A stretch of DNA of 9,977 nt, from assembly GCA_031269635.1 (NCBI GenBank), contig JAISYY010000367.1, forward strand, positions 1 through 9,977. The letters are read 5' to 3'. The notes under the pieces were generated by a model. That model was not told the origin of the DNA and made no database searches. It saw only the letters and a program-made list of their open reading frames with translations. Of this stretch, positions 1 through 7,788 are shown in pieces; position 1 is the stretch's first letter; every line of letters starts with the position of its first letter. The position numbers were made by a program, and so were the translations under genes. Source of the DNA: Tannerella sp. Its GTDB lineage: Bacteria; Bacteroidota; Bacteroidia; Bacteroidales; Tannerellaceae.

Positions 1-96
1 GCTTTGCTAAACTTGTCCAAACGCACAGTCGATGCCCAGCTATACAAAGGATTGAAGACCATCCGGGAGGCGCTGTGTAACCGCCGGCAATCGTAA
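1..96 (+). CDS. ECF-type RNA polymerase sigma factor, C-terminal end only (partial)
   Basis: The window opens inside this gene. The last 31 codons before a TAA stop are visible and contain LNLSKRTVDAQLYKGLKTIR, which reads as the recognition helix of a sigma-70 region 4 helix-turn-helix. In Bacteroidota ECF factors this segment contacts the -35 element, typically with an LSxRTVExHxxKAL pattern. It lies 73 nt upstream of a FecR-type anti-sigma gene in the same direction, which is the standard sigma/anti-sigma arrangement beside FecR-regulated SusC genes. Expected role: activation of the downstream susC-susD-phosphoesterase operon once released by FecR. Regions 2 and 3 are outside the window, so the ECF assignment rests on the short C-terminus and on the neighbour. 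Confidence 0.8.
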   Translation, partial: ALLNLSKRTVDAQLYKGLKTIREALCNRRQS

Positions 97-169
97 TCTC
101 AAAAAAAAATGCCGCCAAACGAAAAAAAATCATTTTTCCGTAGGTATTTTTCATTTCCAAATCGTTTAT

Positions 170-1240
170 ATGATAAACAACAAAATGGATATGCCCGACA
201 TAAACGACATCGAAACATACATTGTGCGATACTTGCACAAGGAAATTACGGAGGAGGAACTCCACATGCTGGATTCGTGGCTGCAGGAAACGCCCGAAAA
301 CATGAATGAGTTCATCCGCCTGAAAGTCGCGCATGACATGATACGGGGTCATCGGTTGATGAGTGATGAAGAAATAGAGTGGAGATGGCAAAAAATGATG
401 CGGAAAACGACGGATAAGGCGGTTTCTCCGCCAACTTCAGATTCACCGAAACGAAAGATACGGCAAAGCAGGTTGTTGCAGTATGCCGCCGCAGCAATGA
501 TTGCCGTCATGGTTAGTTTCGGCGCAGGTAATTATTTCGGCAAACACGCCCGCCGGGCAGCAGAAATTCGTCCCGTCACATACAACGAAATCAGCGTGCC
601 CAAAGGTGGCAAGCCAAATGCGGTACACTTGTCCGACGGGAGCGTCGTCCGTCTGAATGCTGCCACAACATTGCGCTATCCTTCGGATTTTGAAGGCGAC
701 ATGCGGGAAGTGTATCTTGACGGAGAAGCCTATTTTGAAGTGGCGAAAAATGAGGAAAAACCTTTTACCGTCCGTCTAAAGCAACAGCATATCACTGTCC
801 ACGGGACAAGTTTCAATGTCGAAGCCTATCACAACGACTCTTATGCGATCGTCACCCTGCAGGAAGGAAGCGTTTCGCTCGAATCCATGGATCAAAACGG
901 CCTGGAAACAAACCATCTTTCGCTAACACCCGGTCAGCAGGCGCATTTCGACCGGATCACCGGAAAAATGTCGGTGACACAAGTTGACACGTCGCTGTCG
1001 AACACATGGATGAACGGAGAGTACAAATTCAAGAACGAACCGCTCATGCTGATCTTTAAAAGACTGGAAAAATACTATGACATAACCGTCCATCTGGAGG
1101 ATGAGAAACTGAAAAACATCTGTTATACCGGCACATTCTCACTCCGCCAAAACATCCGGGACGTATTGCGCGTCATCAATCATGAAAACCAATTTCGTTT
1201 TCAACAAACCGGAAATGAAATTCACATAAAAAGTAAATAA
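170..1240 (+). CDS. FecR-family anti-sigma factor, inner membrane
   Basis: Predicted single-pass inner-membrane anti-sigma factor (356 aa) that holds the upstream sigma factor and receives a signal from the outer-membrane transporter. Residues 1-100 are a charged cytoplasmic region expected to bind sigma. A hydrophobic segment at about 103-121 (LLQYAAAAMIAVMVSFGAG) follows a basic KRKIRQSR stretch, giving cytoplasmic N-in topology. Residues 138-235 are the periplasmic FecR domain, with SVPKGGK, LSDGSVVRLNA, LDGEAYFEVA and VHGTSFNV motifs. The C-terminal 285-353 matches the DUF4974 pattern (FKNEPLMLIFKRLEKYYDI). Length is normal for Bacteroidota FecR proteins. The ATG at 170 was taken as start; in-frame ATGs at 185 and 191 are alternatives, and there is no Shine-Dalgarno to decide. 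Regulated target: most likely the STN-containing SusC immediately downstream. Confidence 0.93.
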   Translation: MINNKMDMPDINDIETYIVRYLHKEITEEELHMLDSWLQETPENMNEFIRLKVAHDMIRGHRLMSDEEIEWRWQKMMRKTTDKAVSPPTSDSPKRKIRQSRLLQYAAAAMIAVMVSFGAGNYFGKHARRAAEIRPVTYNEISVPKGGKPNAVHLSDGSVVRLNAATTLRYPSDFEGDMREVYLDGEAYFEVAKNEEKPFTVRLKQQHITVHGTSFNVEAYHNDSYAIVTLQEGSVSLESMDQNGLETNHLSLTPGQQAHFDRITGKMSVTQVDTSLSNTWMNGEYKFKNEPLMLIFKRLEKYYDITVHLEDEKLKNICYTGTFSLRQNIRDVLRVINHENQFRFQQTGNEIHIKSK

Positions 1241-1288
1241 TATGTCGAACATTTAAAACAAATTGCTTATGAGAAAGGAACAATGAAC

Positions 1289-1328
1289 AAAAAACGAATC
1301 GGAAAACGGTTGCGACGTTTCCCGATTC
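1289..1328 (-). terminator. intrinsic terminator, minus strand
   Basis: In minus-strand orientation, a 13-bp stem (GAATCGGGAAACG with CGTTTTCCGATTC, one G:U pair) and a 7-nt loop are followed by G and a T6 run (1294-1289). On the plus strand the hairpin is preceded by A residues and followed by AAACGC with no T run, so it is not a good terminator for fecR. No minus-strand gene lies to its right to explain it, which supports a short antisense RNA. Confidence 0.7.
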
Positions 1329-1349
1329 AAACGCTTCTGAATTAACAAG

Positions 1350-1388
1350 TTCTTTCGTCGCATATCAGGAAAACAGCAGACGAAAGAG
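1350..1388. repeat. inverted repeat in the susC leader
   Basis: TCTTTCGTC (1351-1359) and GACGAAAGA (1379-1387) are perfect inverted repeats with a 19-nt loop. The stem forms in either RNA strand; the plus-strand RNA can add a U:G pair at 1350/1388. It sits about 30 nt before the susC ATG and would also be the 5' hairpin of the predicted antisense RNA. Complementary loops of the two RNAs could start pairing (inference). Confidence 0.6.
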
Positions 1389-1411
1389 AATTATTTAAAC
1401 CAAAAACAATT

Positions 1412-1419
1412 CAAATATA
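1412..1419 (-). promoter_or_regulatory. minus-strand -7 box for the antisense RNA
   Basis: Plus-strand CAAATATA reads TATATTTG on the minus strand, an exact match to the Bacteroidota TAnnTTTG -7 consensus. It overlaps the A of the assigned susC ATG. The -33 element is weak: TTTCTG at 1446-1441, about 21 nt upstream. Transcription would start near 1407 and run leftwards through the susC leader. Confidence 0.5.
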
Positions 1420-4400
1420 TGAATAAATATTGTATTAGAACAGAAAAAGTATGTCTAAAAATTAGACGCATTATGAAATTAACGATAATTATGATTTTGA
1501 CTGGCATTGTGTATACATCGGCCTCATCGTATGCACAGGAACATCGCATGTCTATAACCGTAAAGGACGGAACGTTTTACGACGTTGTAAAACAGATAGA
1601 AAAACAATCCGACTTTTTATTTTTCTACAAGAACGAAGAAATCAACGACAACCAACGGGTCTCGCTGGTTGCCAAAAACAAGTTGTTGTTCGAAATCTTG
1701 GACGAGTTACTAAAAGATCAGGGATTGGGTTACCGGATTATAGACAAGCATGTCATTATTACCAAGGCGCCTCCGGTCATTGAACAGCAAGGCATCCAAA
1801 TCACCGGAACCGTCGTCGACGTTACCGGCGAACCGATCATCGGGGCAAACATAGTGGAGAAGAACGTCGCTACCAACGGCACCGTGACCGATGCGGACGG
1901 AAACTTTTCGTTGGATGTAGCGGAAGATGCTGTGTTGCAAGTCTCTTATATTGGGTATATTACGCAGGAAATCAGCGTTTTATCCGCATTGGGTGTTGGT
2001 AAGTCCCTTATAATCAAACTATTGGAAGATACTCAGGCATTAGAAGAAGTAGTAGTTACCGCTTTAGGTATAAAGCGATCGGAAAAAGTGTTGAGTTATG
2101 CCGTGCAGAAAGTGTCGGGCGATCAGTTTGAAACGGTGAAAGGAGTCAATCTGGCAACCAGTCTTACCGGAAGAATATCGGGCATGACGGTATTCAATTC
2201 TACGGAATTTATGGAAAGCCCGACAATCCGGTTGCGCGGAGAAGCGCCAATCCTGATTCTGGACGGCGTACCCTCCAGTCTGAGCATGGGCGATCTGAAT
2301 CAGGACGACATATTAAGCATTGACGTGCTGAAGGGAGCGACAGCCTCCGCGCTTTACGGTTCGCGCGGCGGAAACGGAGCCATCATGATTACCACCAAAA
2401 AAGGCGGTAAAAAAGGATTCTCCGTCACGCTCAACACCAGCAATATGGCCAATATGGGCGAACTTGCCCTGCCGGAAGCGCAAACTTCTTACAGTTCCGG
2501 AATAGGCGGCGTTTACAACGCCTATGTGCCGGGTAGCGGGCCGATCAGTCTGGACTACGTGTGGGGCGCCAAACTGGATGCCGGCAACGAAGCCTGGCAG
2601 TGGGACCCCATCGCCAAGGAGTGGCGTATGATGGAACTGACGTCCAAAGGAAAGAACAATTTCAAGAATTTCCTTGAACCCAGTTTTATCAGCAACACGA
2701 CCGTCAGCGTGACCCAGCAGGGAGAAAACGGCAGCCTGCGTTCCTCGCTGTCCTACATTCACAACAAGGGACAGTATCCGAACGCCCGTTCGCAACACTT
2801 CCGCTATACCCTCGGAGGCGAAATGAAACTGGGCAGCAAAGTATCCATTGAGGGAACGATGGGCTATACCAAACAGACCTCTCCAAATATCTCCGGATTC
2901 GGATACACCGATCAGGGATACATCTACGGACTGCTCGTATGGATGGGCGTGGAATACGACATCACGCAATTCAGGGATTACTGGATCAAACCGGGCGAAG
3001 TACAGAACTGGCATTATAACCATGACTACGACAATCCGTACATGGCGGCCTACGAAAAACTGTTAACGATCGACCGCAACAAGCTCAACGGCATGTTCTC
3101 CGTCAACTGTGAGATTCTTCCGTGGATGAAAGCCATCCTGCGTTCCGGCGCCGACCTGAACATCAATCAGACGCAGAAACGCGCGCCAATAGGTATTTTC
3201 AGTACGCGTACGTGGGGAGGCAGCAATAACGGGTACTTTGAAGACGGTAACGAGTACGCCTACACGGTCAATAACGATCTGATCCTGTCGATCAACAAAC
3301 AGTTCGACCGGTTTTCGGTAGAAGGTCTTTTGGGTGGCTCCATCTATTTGTACAGGGGTCACTCTTTGGTGGCAAACACGACCAACGGCCTGTCGGTGCC
3401 GGAATACTATTCGTTGAGAGGATCGGTCGGCTCCGTCAGTACGGGTACCGGAACCGCTGAGAAGCAAATGAACAGCCTTTTCGGAAAAGTGACTTTGGGC
3501 TACGCCAATGCGTTCTACGCAGACCTGACCGGCCGCAACGACTGGTCGTCGACGCTGCCGTCGAACGAAAATTCGTATTTCTACCCTTCGGTCGGAGGAA
3601 GCATCATTCTGTCCGAGCTGATTCCATTGCCCGAATGGCTGCCTTTCTGGAAACTCAGAGGCTCGTGGACGGTTACCAAAAGCGATCTGGGTATTTATGC
3701 CCTGAATCAGGCCTACGGTGTGAGCAACAACGTATGGAACGGACTCAATACCGCCAGCTATCCCCTGTACATACGCGGCAATGTAAAACCGATTTCCAAC
3801 AGAACCTGGGAAGCAGGTACGGCCGTCTGGCTGCTGCCCAACAACCGGCTGAAACTCGACCTGGCCTACTTTAACAAGCTGACTTACAACAGTACTGCCC
3901 AGGTAAATATTTCACCATTTTCGGGATATGAACAGAAGCTGGTCAATACGGAAGAGGAGTATGTACGCAAGGGCGTAGAAATTACGCTGGACGCCGTCCC
4001 GGTGAAAATCAGGGATTTTGCATGGAATCTTGTGCTTAACTGGTCGACTTCCAAAAGGTACTATGCCAGACTGGACGACCAGTACAGCGCCGACCGGCTG
4101 TGGATTGCCGAAGGTTCACGTACCGATCACCTGATTCCCGGCGACAAGGAATTTCAGCGCGATCCGCAAGGGAATATCATCAACGGCACAAATGGTTTCC
4201 CCATACGAAGCCAGTATGATTATGTGGCCGGATATGCAGACCCCGACTGGGTCTGGGGACTGGCCAATACGTTCAGGTATAAAAATTTCACACTGAACGT
4301 GACGCTGGACGGACGTACAGGCGGGATGTCGCAGTCCGTAACCAACATGCGCATGGGATATGTCGGTTCGCATCCCGATACCGACAATCAGTACCGCTAT

Positions 4401-4817
4401 GAAGAAGTGGTCAACGGCAACAAAACGTATATCGGCGAAGGCGTGAAAATCGTTTCGGGAACGGTAGAATACGACTCATACGGGCAAATCGTTCCCGGAA
4501 CCGATTCGCGCGTATTCGAGAAAAACGATGTCGTCGTCTCGTATGAGAGCTACATGAGAAGCGGCGCCTGGAGGTATTCACGGAATCACTGGCTGGATGA
4601 AACCTTCTTCAAATTGCGTGAACTGTCGCTCACGTATGATGTCCCCGCGGGCATAGCAGGAAAAGCAGGTGCGGAAAAACTCTCCGTTGCACTGGTTGGA
4701 CAAAATCTGCTGCTCTGGACGAAGAAATACAAATATGCCGACCCGGACAAACATTCGGAAGATCTGGCATCTCCTTCCGTACGTTATCTTGGCGTCAATC
4801 TGAAAGTTGAATTTTAA
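1419..4817 (+). CDS. SusC/RagA-family TonB-dependent transporter with N-terminal STN domain
   Basis: Outer-membrane, TonB-energised importer (1132 aa) that works with the SusD lipoprotein encoded next. Order of domains: N-terminal extension and signal peptide (hydrophobic LTIIMILTGIVYTSASSYAQ at 21-40); STN domain about 47-115 (VKDGTFYDVVKQIEKQSDF onward), which signals to FecR; carboxypeptidase-regulatory-like domain about 126-203 (ITGTVVDVTGEPIIGANI); LEEVVVTALGIKR at 208-220; plug about 225-328 with ILDGVPSSL and IDVLKGATASALYGSRGGNGAIMITTKKG-type signature; then the beta-barrel, ending in an aromatic residue (LKVEF). The STN domain plus an adjacent FecR is the known signature of trans-envelope signalling. 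An in-frame ATG at 1473 (MKLTIIMIL) is an alternative start; long basic extensions before that methionine are common in this subfamily, so 1419 was kept. Substrate is not readable from the sequence. Confidence 0.96.
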   Translation: MNKYCIRTEKVCLKIRRIMKLTIIMILTGIVYTSASSYAQEHRMSITVKDGTFYDVVKQIEKQSDFLFFYKNEEINDNQRVSLVAKNKLLFEILDELLKDQGLGYRIIDKHVIITKAPPVIEQQGIQITGTVVDVTGEPIIGANIVEKNVATNGTVTDADGNFSLDVAEDAVLQVSYIGYITQEISVLSALGVGKSLIIKLLEDTQALEEVVVTALGIKRSEKVLSYAVQKVSGDQFETVKGVNLATSLTGRISGMTVFNSTEFMESPTIRLRGEAPILILDGVPSSLSMGDLNQDDILSIDVLKGATASALYGSRGGNGAIMITTKKGGKKGFSVTLNTSNMANMGELALPEAQTSYSSGIGGVYNAYVPGSGPISLDYVWGAKLDAGNEAWQWDPIAKEWRMMELTSKGKNNFKNFLEPSFISNTTVSVTQQGENGSLRSSLSYIHNKGQYPNARSQHFRYTLGGEMKLGSKVSIEGTMGYTKQTSPNISGFGYTDQGYIYGLLVWMGVEYDITQFRDYWIKPGEVQNWHYNHDYDNPYMAAYEKLLTIDRNKLNGMFSVNCEILPWMKAILRSGADLNINQTQKRAPIGIFSTRTWGGSNNGYFEDGNEYAYTVNNDLILSINKQFDRFSVEGLLGGSIYLYRGHSLVANTTNGLSVPEYYSLRGSVGSVSTGTGTAEKQMNSLFGKVTLGYANAFYADLTGRNDWSSTLPSNENSYFYPSVGGSIILSELIPLPEWLPFWKLRGSWTVTKSDLGIYALNQAYGVSNNVWNGLNTASYPLYIRGNVKPISNRTWEAGTAVWLLPNNRLKLDLAYFNKLTYNSTAQVNISPFSGYEQKLVNTEEEYVRKGVEITLDAVPVKIRDFAWNLVLNWSTSKRYYARLDDQYSADRLWIAEGSRTDHLIPGDKEFQRDPQGNIINGTNGFPIRSQYDYVAGYADPDWVWGLANTFRYKNFTLNVTLDGRTGGMSQSVTNMRMGYVGSHPDTDNQYRYEEVVNGNKTYIGEGVKIVSGTVEYDSYGQIVPGTDSRVFEKNDVVVSYESYMRSGAWRYSRNHWLDETFFKLRELSLTYDVPAGIAGKAGAEKLSVALVGQNLLLWTKKYKYADPDKHSEDLASPSVRYLGVNLKVEF

Positions 4818-4831
4818 TAATTTGAAACGAT

Positions 4832-6406
4832 ATGAAAAAGTTTATAATGTATATATGCGCCTGGAGCTTACTGGTAACAAGTGGAGCAGGCCTGAACAGT
4901 TGCGATAATTTCGAGGAAATAAACACCAGTCCCGACCTTACGACAAAAGTAACTTCCGGGATGCTGGCTACGAAACTGATCCTGTCCGTTACACGCGAGA
5001 CAGTGGGTGTCGACGGTCTTAATTTTATGTTCGACAACATGCTGTCGAAGGAGATTTTCTATAATGAGTCCAGCAGTCTGACCGAAAGCTTCACCTACAA
5101 CCGACTGTCACGGGTGAATTTTAAAGAAAGAGAACTGGCAGTTGCCACACTCAACAACATCGAAGGCATGATTGAATTTGCCCCCAACAGCGAGGCTGTA
5201 AAAAATGCCTATGTTGCGCTGGGGCATTTCGTGCGCGCATTCAAATTCTTTGAATTTACCATGCGCGTAGGCGATATTCCCTACAGCGAAGCTATCAACG
5301 GGAACAGTGACATCTATTATCCCAAGTTTGATACGCAAAAGGAGGTATTCCTTGGCATACTGGACGAACTGGACAAGGCTGACCAGCTTTTTGCCGCAGC
5401 GACGAATTTTGACGGCGATATTGTATATGGCGGGCAATGCGCCCAGTGGAGGAAGGCGGCAAACGTGCTGCAGCTTAAAATCCTGATCAACCTGTTCAGG
5501 AAAGGCGATGACGCCGATCTCAAAGTAAAGCAGCGTTTCCAGACGATTGTCGGCAGCCGTCCCGTTTTTGCTTCCAATGCCGACAATTTCCAGGTTGTAT
5601 ACAGCGACAAGACAGGACAGCGCTATCCGTTCTACAAAGATGGCAATCAGGGAGCTAACGGTTGGACATTTTCCTCGTCCATTGTCATCGACATGTTGAA
5701 ACTGTTCGAGGACAGGCGTCTGTTTTATTATGCCAGACCGACGCCGGCCTCGATAAATGCCTCGCTCTCTCATACAGACCCGGATGCCTACAGGGGAGTG
5801 AACCCTGCCGACGTTCGTACAACGGTCACGGAAGCCATTGTTAATAACGAGGTGTCTCTGCTCAACGAACGTTACATCGAACAGCCCGCGGGCGAACCTT
5901 CTTTTCTGCTGAGTTATGCCGAAATGAATTTCATCCTGGCGGAAGCGGTCGTTCGCGGACTTCTTGCCGGCGATGCCAAGGTTTATTATGAAGCAGGCGT
6001 CCGCGCGGCCATGAATTTTACGGCCGATCATACGCCCGACGATTCGAGGTTTCACCACGATATGAAAATTACCGACGATTATATCGCTACTTACCTCGCA
6101 GGATCTCATGTTGCTTTTGCGACTGCTCCCGCCGAACAGATCCGGCAGATTATTCAACAGAAATATCTGGCCAACTTTTTGCAGGAGCCTTACCACAGCT
6201 ATTTCGAATACAGACGCACGGGGCATCCGGCTCTCCCGATTAATCCGGCTACAAACCAGAATAACCCTTCAGACCGAATGCCGATGCGATGGCTGTATCC
6301 TCAGGTTGAATACGATTATAACGGAGATAACGTGAAAGCGGCTGTTGACCGTCAATATGGTGGTACGGACGATACGAACGGAATTATGTGGATACTGAAA
6401 GATTGA
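4832..6406 (+). CDS. SusD/RagB-family surface lipoprotein
   Basis: Substrate-binding lid of the SusC transporter (524 aa), expected on the outer-membrane surface. A signal sequence ends in a lipobox LNSC with the lipidated cysteine at residue 24, followed by acidic residues (DNFEE). The body resembles the second SusD-like family (PF12771 type): early NTSPD motif, helical LNNIEGMI and KNAYVALGHFVRAFKFFEFTM repeats, VYGGQCAQWRKAANVLQLKIL, and a C-terminal YFEYRRTGHPALPINPATNQ / MRWLYPQVEYDYN / GTDDTNGIMWILKD block typical of that family. It starts 14 nt after the susC stop, so it is almost certainly co-transcribed. Ligand specificity cannot be read from sequence; the downstream phosphoesterase is the only hint. 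Confidence 0.94.
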   Translation: MKKFIMYICAWSLLVTSGAGLNSCDNFEEINTSPDLTTKVTSGMLATKLILSVTRETVGVDGLNFMFDNMLSKEIFYNESSSLTESFTYNRLSRVNFKERELAVATLNNIEGMIEFAPNSEAVKNAYVALGHFVRAFKFFEFTMRVGDIPYSEAINGNSDIYYPKFDTQKEVFLGILDELDKADQLFAAATNFDGDIVYGGQCAQWRKAANVLQLKILINLFRKGDDADLKVKQRFQTIVGSRPVFASNADNFQVVYSDKTGQRYPFYKDGNQGANGWTFSSSIVIDMLKLFEDRRLFYYARPTPASINASLSHTDPDAYRGVNPADVRTTVTEAIVNNEVSLLNERYIEQPAGEPSFLLSYAEMNFILAEAVVRGLLAGDAKVYYEAGVRAAMNFTADHTPDDSRFHHDMKITDDYIATYLAGSHVAFATAPAEQIRQIIQQKYLANFLQEPYHSYFEYRRTGHPALPINPATNQNNPSDRMPMRWLYPQVEYDYNGDNVKAAVDRQYGGTDDTNGIMWILKD

Positions 6407-6408
6407 AA

Positions 6409-7692
6409 ATGAAAAGATTTATCACAAACCCGATTATGTTTTTAGCAAGTTGTGCCTGCCTTTTGGCAGGTACAACTTGTATCGGTAAGCAGACGAAACA
6501 GCAGTCGCTTCGTTTCGTTGTCATTTCGGATACTCATTTTGGAAGCGACAGGGGAGACGGCGCGACGGTGAAAGTGCCCCGGGCGCTGAAAAACCTGCTG
6601 GGAAAGGCGTCTCAGGCTGATGCCGTCTTTGTCGTGGGCGATCTTACCAATCGCGGAACGCCCGAAGAATACGATCTGCTGATTTCCGTCTTTTCCGACA
6701 GGACAAACATACCGGAAGGCGTTCCCGTATATTTCATGGGCGGATTCAACCACGATAAATCAGCCGCCAACGATTACGAAATTTATCGGGACAAAGTGAA
6801 GCAGCCTTTGAATCAGTACATCGAGATCAAGGGCTATCCTTTCATCACGCTCACGGAAGGAGGCAGCAGCCATACGGCACAGGATCAGATTGCCCCCGCA
6901 GTAAATGCCGAAGCACAACGATTCCTGTCGGAAAAATTAGCTGAAGCAAGCCGGAAATATCCGGGAAAGCCCGTCTTTGTCTTTGTACACGTGCCTCCGC
7001 TGAACACCTGTTACGGTTCGAGAGAGGTCGACGGCTGGGGTACGGACCTGTTACTGCCCGTCCTGAATCGGTATCCTCAGGCGGTTGTCTTCAGTGGCCA
7101 TTCGCATTTCCCCCTGGGTGATCCCCGTTCGATACATCAGGGAAAGTTCACCTCCGTAAATGACGGAAGCCTGAATTACAGTGAAGTAGAACCCGGAGTG
7201 GTAAGCGAGGGAATCCATCCCGAAAGATTCGAAAATATCAATGAAGGACTGATTGTCAATGTGGACAGGAATGGAACTATTGAAATGGAAAGGTGGGATA
7301 CTTACCGCAATGAAGAAATTTTGCCCCGATGGCATGTAGAAGCGCCGCACGACGGAACGCGGTTCGTTTATGCAAATCGAAACGGACTTCCGGCGCCGGT
7401 TTTTGCAGAGGGTGCGAAACCTGAAGTCGCCCGTGTTACAAACGACTCCATCACCGTCTCTTTTCCGCAAGCTGCGGATAATGAGGTCGTACACCATTAT
7501 CTGATAGAAATACGGGATTCCGGCCGGGTGATGGCTTCTTACAGTAAATTTTCGCAATTTTATCTCAACAGTCGGATGCCGGCAAAACTTACTGTCGGAT
7601 TTGCGGGTTTACCTGCCGGCAAGAAATTTGAAATACAGGTAAAAGCGGTTGATTCGTATGGTAATCTGTCAACACCAATAGTATCAAAGTGA
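6409..7692 (+). CDS. secreted calcineurin-like metallophosphoesterase with C-terminal FN3-like domain
   Basis: Predicted periplasmic or surface phosphoesterase (427 aa). The ATG at 6409 was chosen because it lies 2 nt after the susD stop and gives a normal signal peptide (MKRFITNPIMFLASCACLLA); a GTG at 6388 overlapping susD is less likely. Cys15 (LASC) or Cys24 (GTTC) could be lipidated, but neither is a strong lipobox. Metal-binding motifs in order: SDTHFG (D41, H43), GDLTNRG (D78), FNHD (N114, H115), VFVHVP (H194) and SGHSHF (H231, H233). The third motif is normally GNHD; here the glycine before Asn is Phe, preceded by Gly-Gly. Residues about 327-427 look like a fibronectin type III-like beta domain (PEVARVTNDSITVSFPQAAD). 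Probably hydrolyses a phosphomonoester or phosphodiester released from, or carried by, the ligand of the SusC/D pair; the substrate is unknown. Confidence 0.88.
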   Translation: MKRFITNPIMFLASCACLLAGTTCIGKQTKQQSLRFVVISDTHFGSDRGDGATVKVPRALKNLLGKASQADAVFVVGDLTNRGTPEEYDLLISVFSDRTNIPEGVPVYFMGGFNHDKSAANDYEIYRDKVKQPLNQYIEIKGYPFITLTEGGSSHTAQDQIAPAVNAEAQRFLSEKLAEASRKYPGKPVFVFVHVPPLNTCYGSREVDGWGTDLLLPVLNRYPQAVVFSGHSHFPLGDPRSIHQGKFTSVNDGSLNYSEVEPGVVSEGIHPERFENINEGLIVNVDRNGTIEMERWDTYRNEEILPRWHVEAPHDGTRFVYANRNGLPAPVFAEGAKPEVARVTNDSITVSFPQAADNEVVHHYLIEIRDSGRVMASYSKFSQFYLNSRMPAKLTVGFAGLPAGKKFEIQVKAVDSYGNLSTPIVSK

Positions 7693-7728
7693 ATTGTGCA
7701 TAAACAGGCAGTTGGCAGTATTCATTAA

Positions 7729-7788
7729 TGACCATGAACCAATGCTGTTAGTGATCAACATCCAATGCTGTTAGTGGTCATGAATCAG
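7729..7788. repeat. 23-bp tandem direct repeats
   Basis: Two full units start at 7729 and 7752 and a partial unit at 7775, exactly 23 bp apart. The core CCAATGCTGTTAGTG[A/G]TCA is shared at 7739-7757 and 7762-7780. Unit starts read TGACCA, TGATCA and TGGTCA, so the outer two are inverted relative to each other and the middle one is a palindrome. The array begins 37 nt after the phosphoesterase stop. Function is unknown; it could be a protein-binding array or replication slippage. Confidence 0.75.

Larger units (their letters stand above)
1287..1407 (-). ncRNA. candidate cis-antisense RNA opposite the susC leader
   Basis: Predicted minus-strand transcript of about 120 nt lying wholly within the gap between fecR and susC. 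Seen in the sequence: a minus-strand TATATTTG box at 1419-1412, then a 9-bp stem (1387-1379 with 1359-1351), then a 13-bp terminator hairpin (1328-1296) followed by G and six T residues. The terminator stem is fully paired in the minus-strand RNA (one G:U), whereas the plus-strand RNA has an A.C mismatch at that pair, so orientation is informative. Known: Bacteroides fragilis PULs with sigma/anti-sigma regulators carry antisense RNAs here (DonS) that repress the susC homologue. Inferred: the same role in this locus. The 5' end is estimated from the promoter box only. Confidence 0.55.

Noticed and set aside
109..309. 66-codon plus-strand ORF at the start of fecR
   Set aside because: Overlaps the FecR frame, rich in low-complexity residues, no family resemblance; the FecR frame is well supported.
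1277..1303. ECF-type promoter for susC (GGAAC at 1277-1281, CGGA at 1300-1303)
   Set aside because: The spacing and second element are only loosely like known ECF promoters, and the specificity of this sigma factor is unknown.
1296..1328. Plus-strand terminator after fecR
   Set aside because: On the plus strand the stem has a mismatch and is followed by AAACGC, not a T run; the structure fits the minus strand.
2313..3023. 236-codon minus-strand open frame opposite susC
   Set aside because: Antisense to the plug and early barrel of a clear SusC; no domain recognised, and no promoter box sought or found for it.
5108..6226. Long open frame (372 codons) on the minus strand opposite susD
   Set aside because: It is a shadow of the susD frame: the sequence shows no recognisable domain, and the plus-strand protein has a lipobox and family motifs.
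6388..6408. GTG start giving a 7-residue longer phosphoesterase overlapping susD
   Set aside because: The ATG at 6409 directly begins a proper signal peptide (MKRF); the longer form puts acidic residues (DTE) before it.
7729..7788. CRISPR array
   Set aside because: Direct repeats are contiguous with no unique spacers, only two and a half units, and no cas genes nearby.
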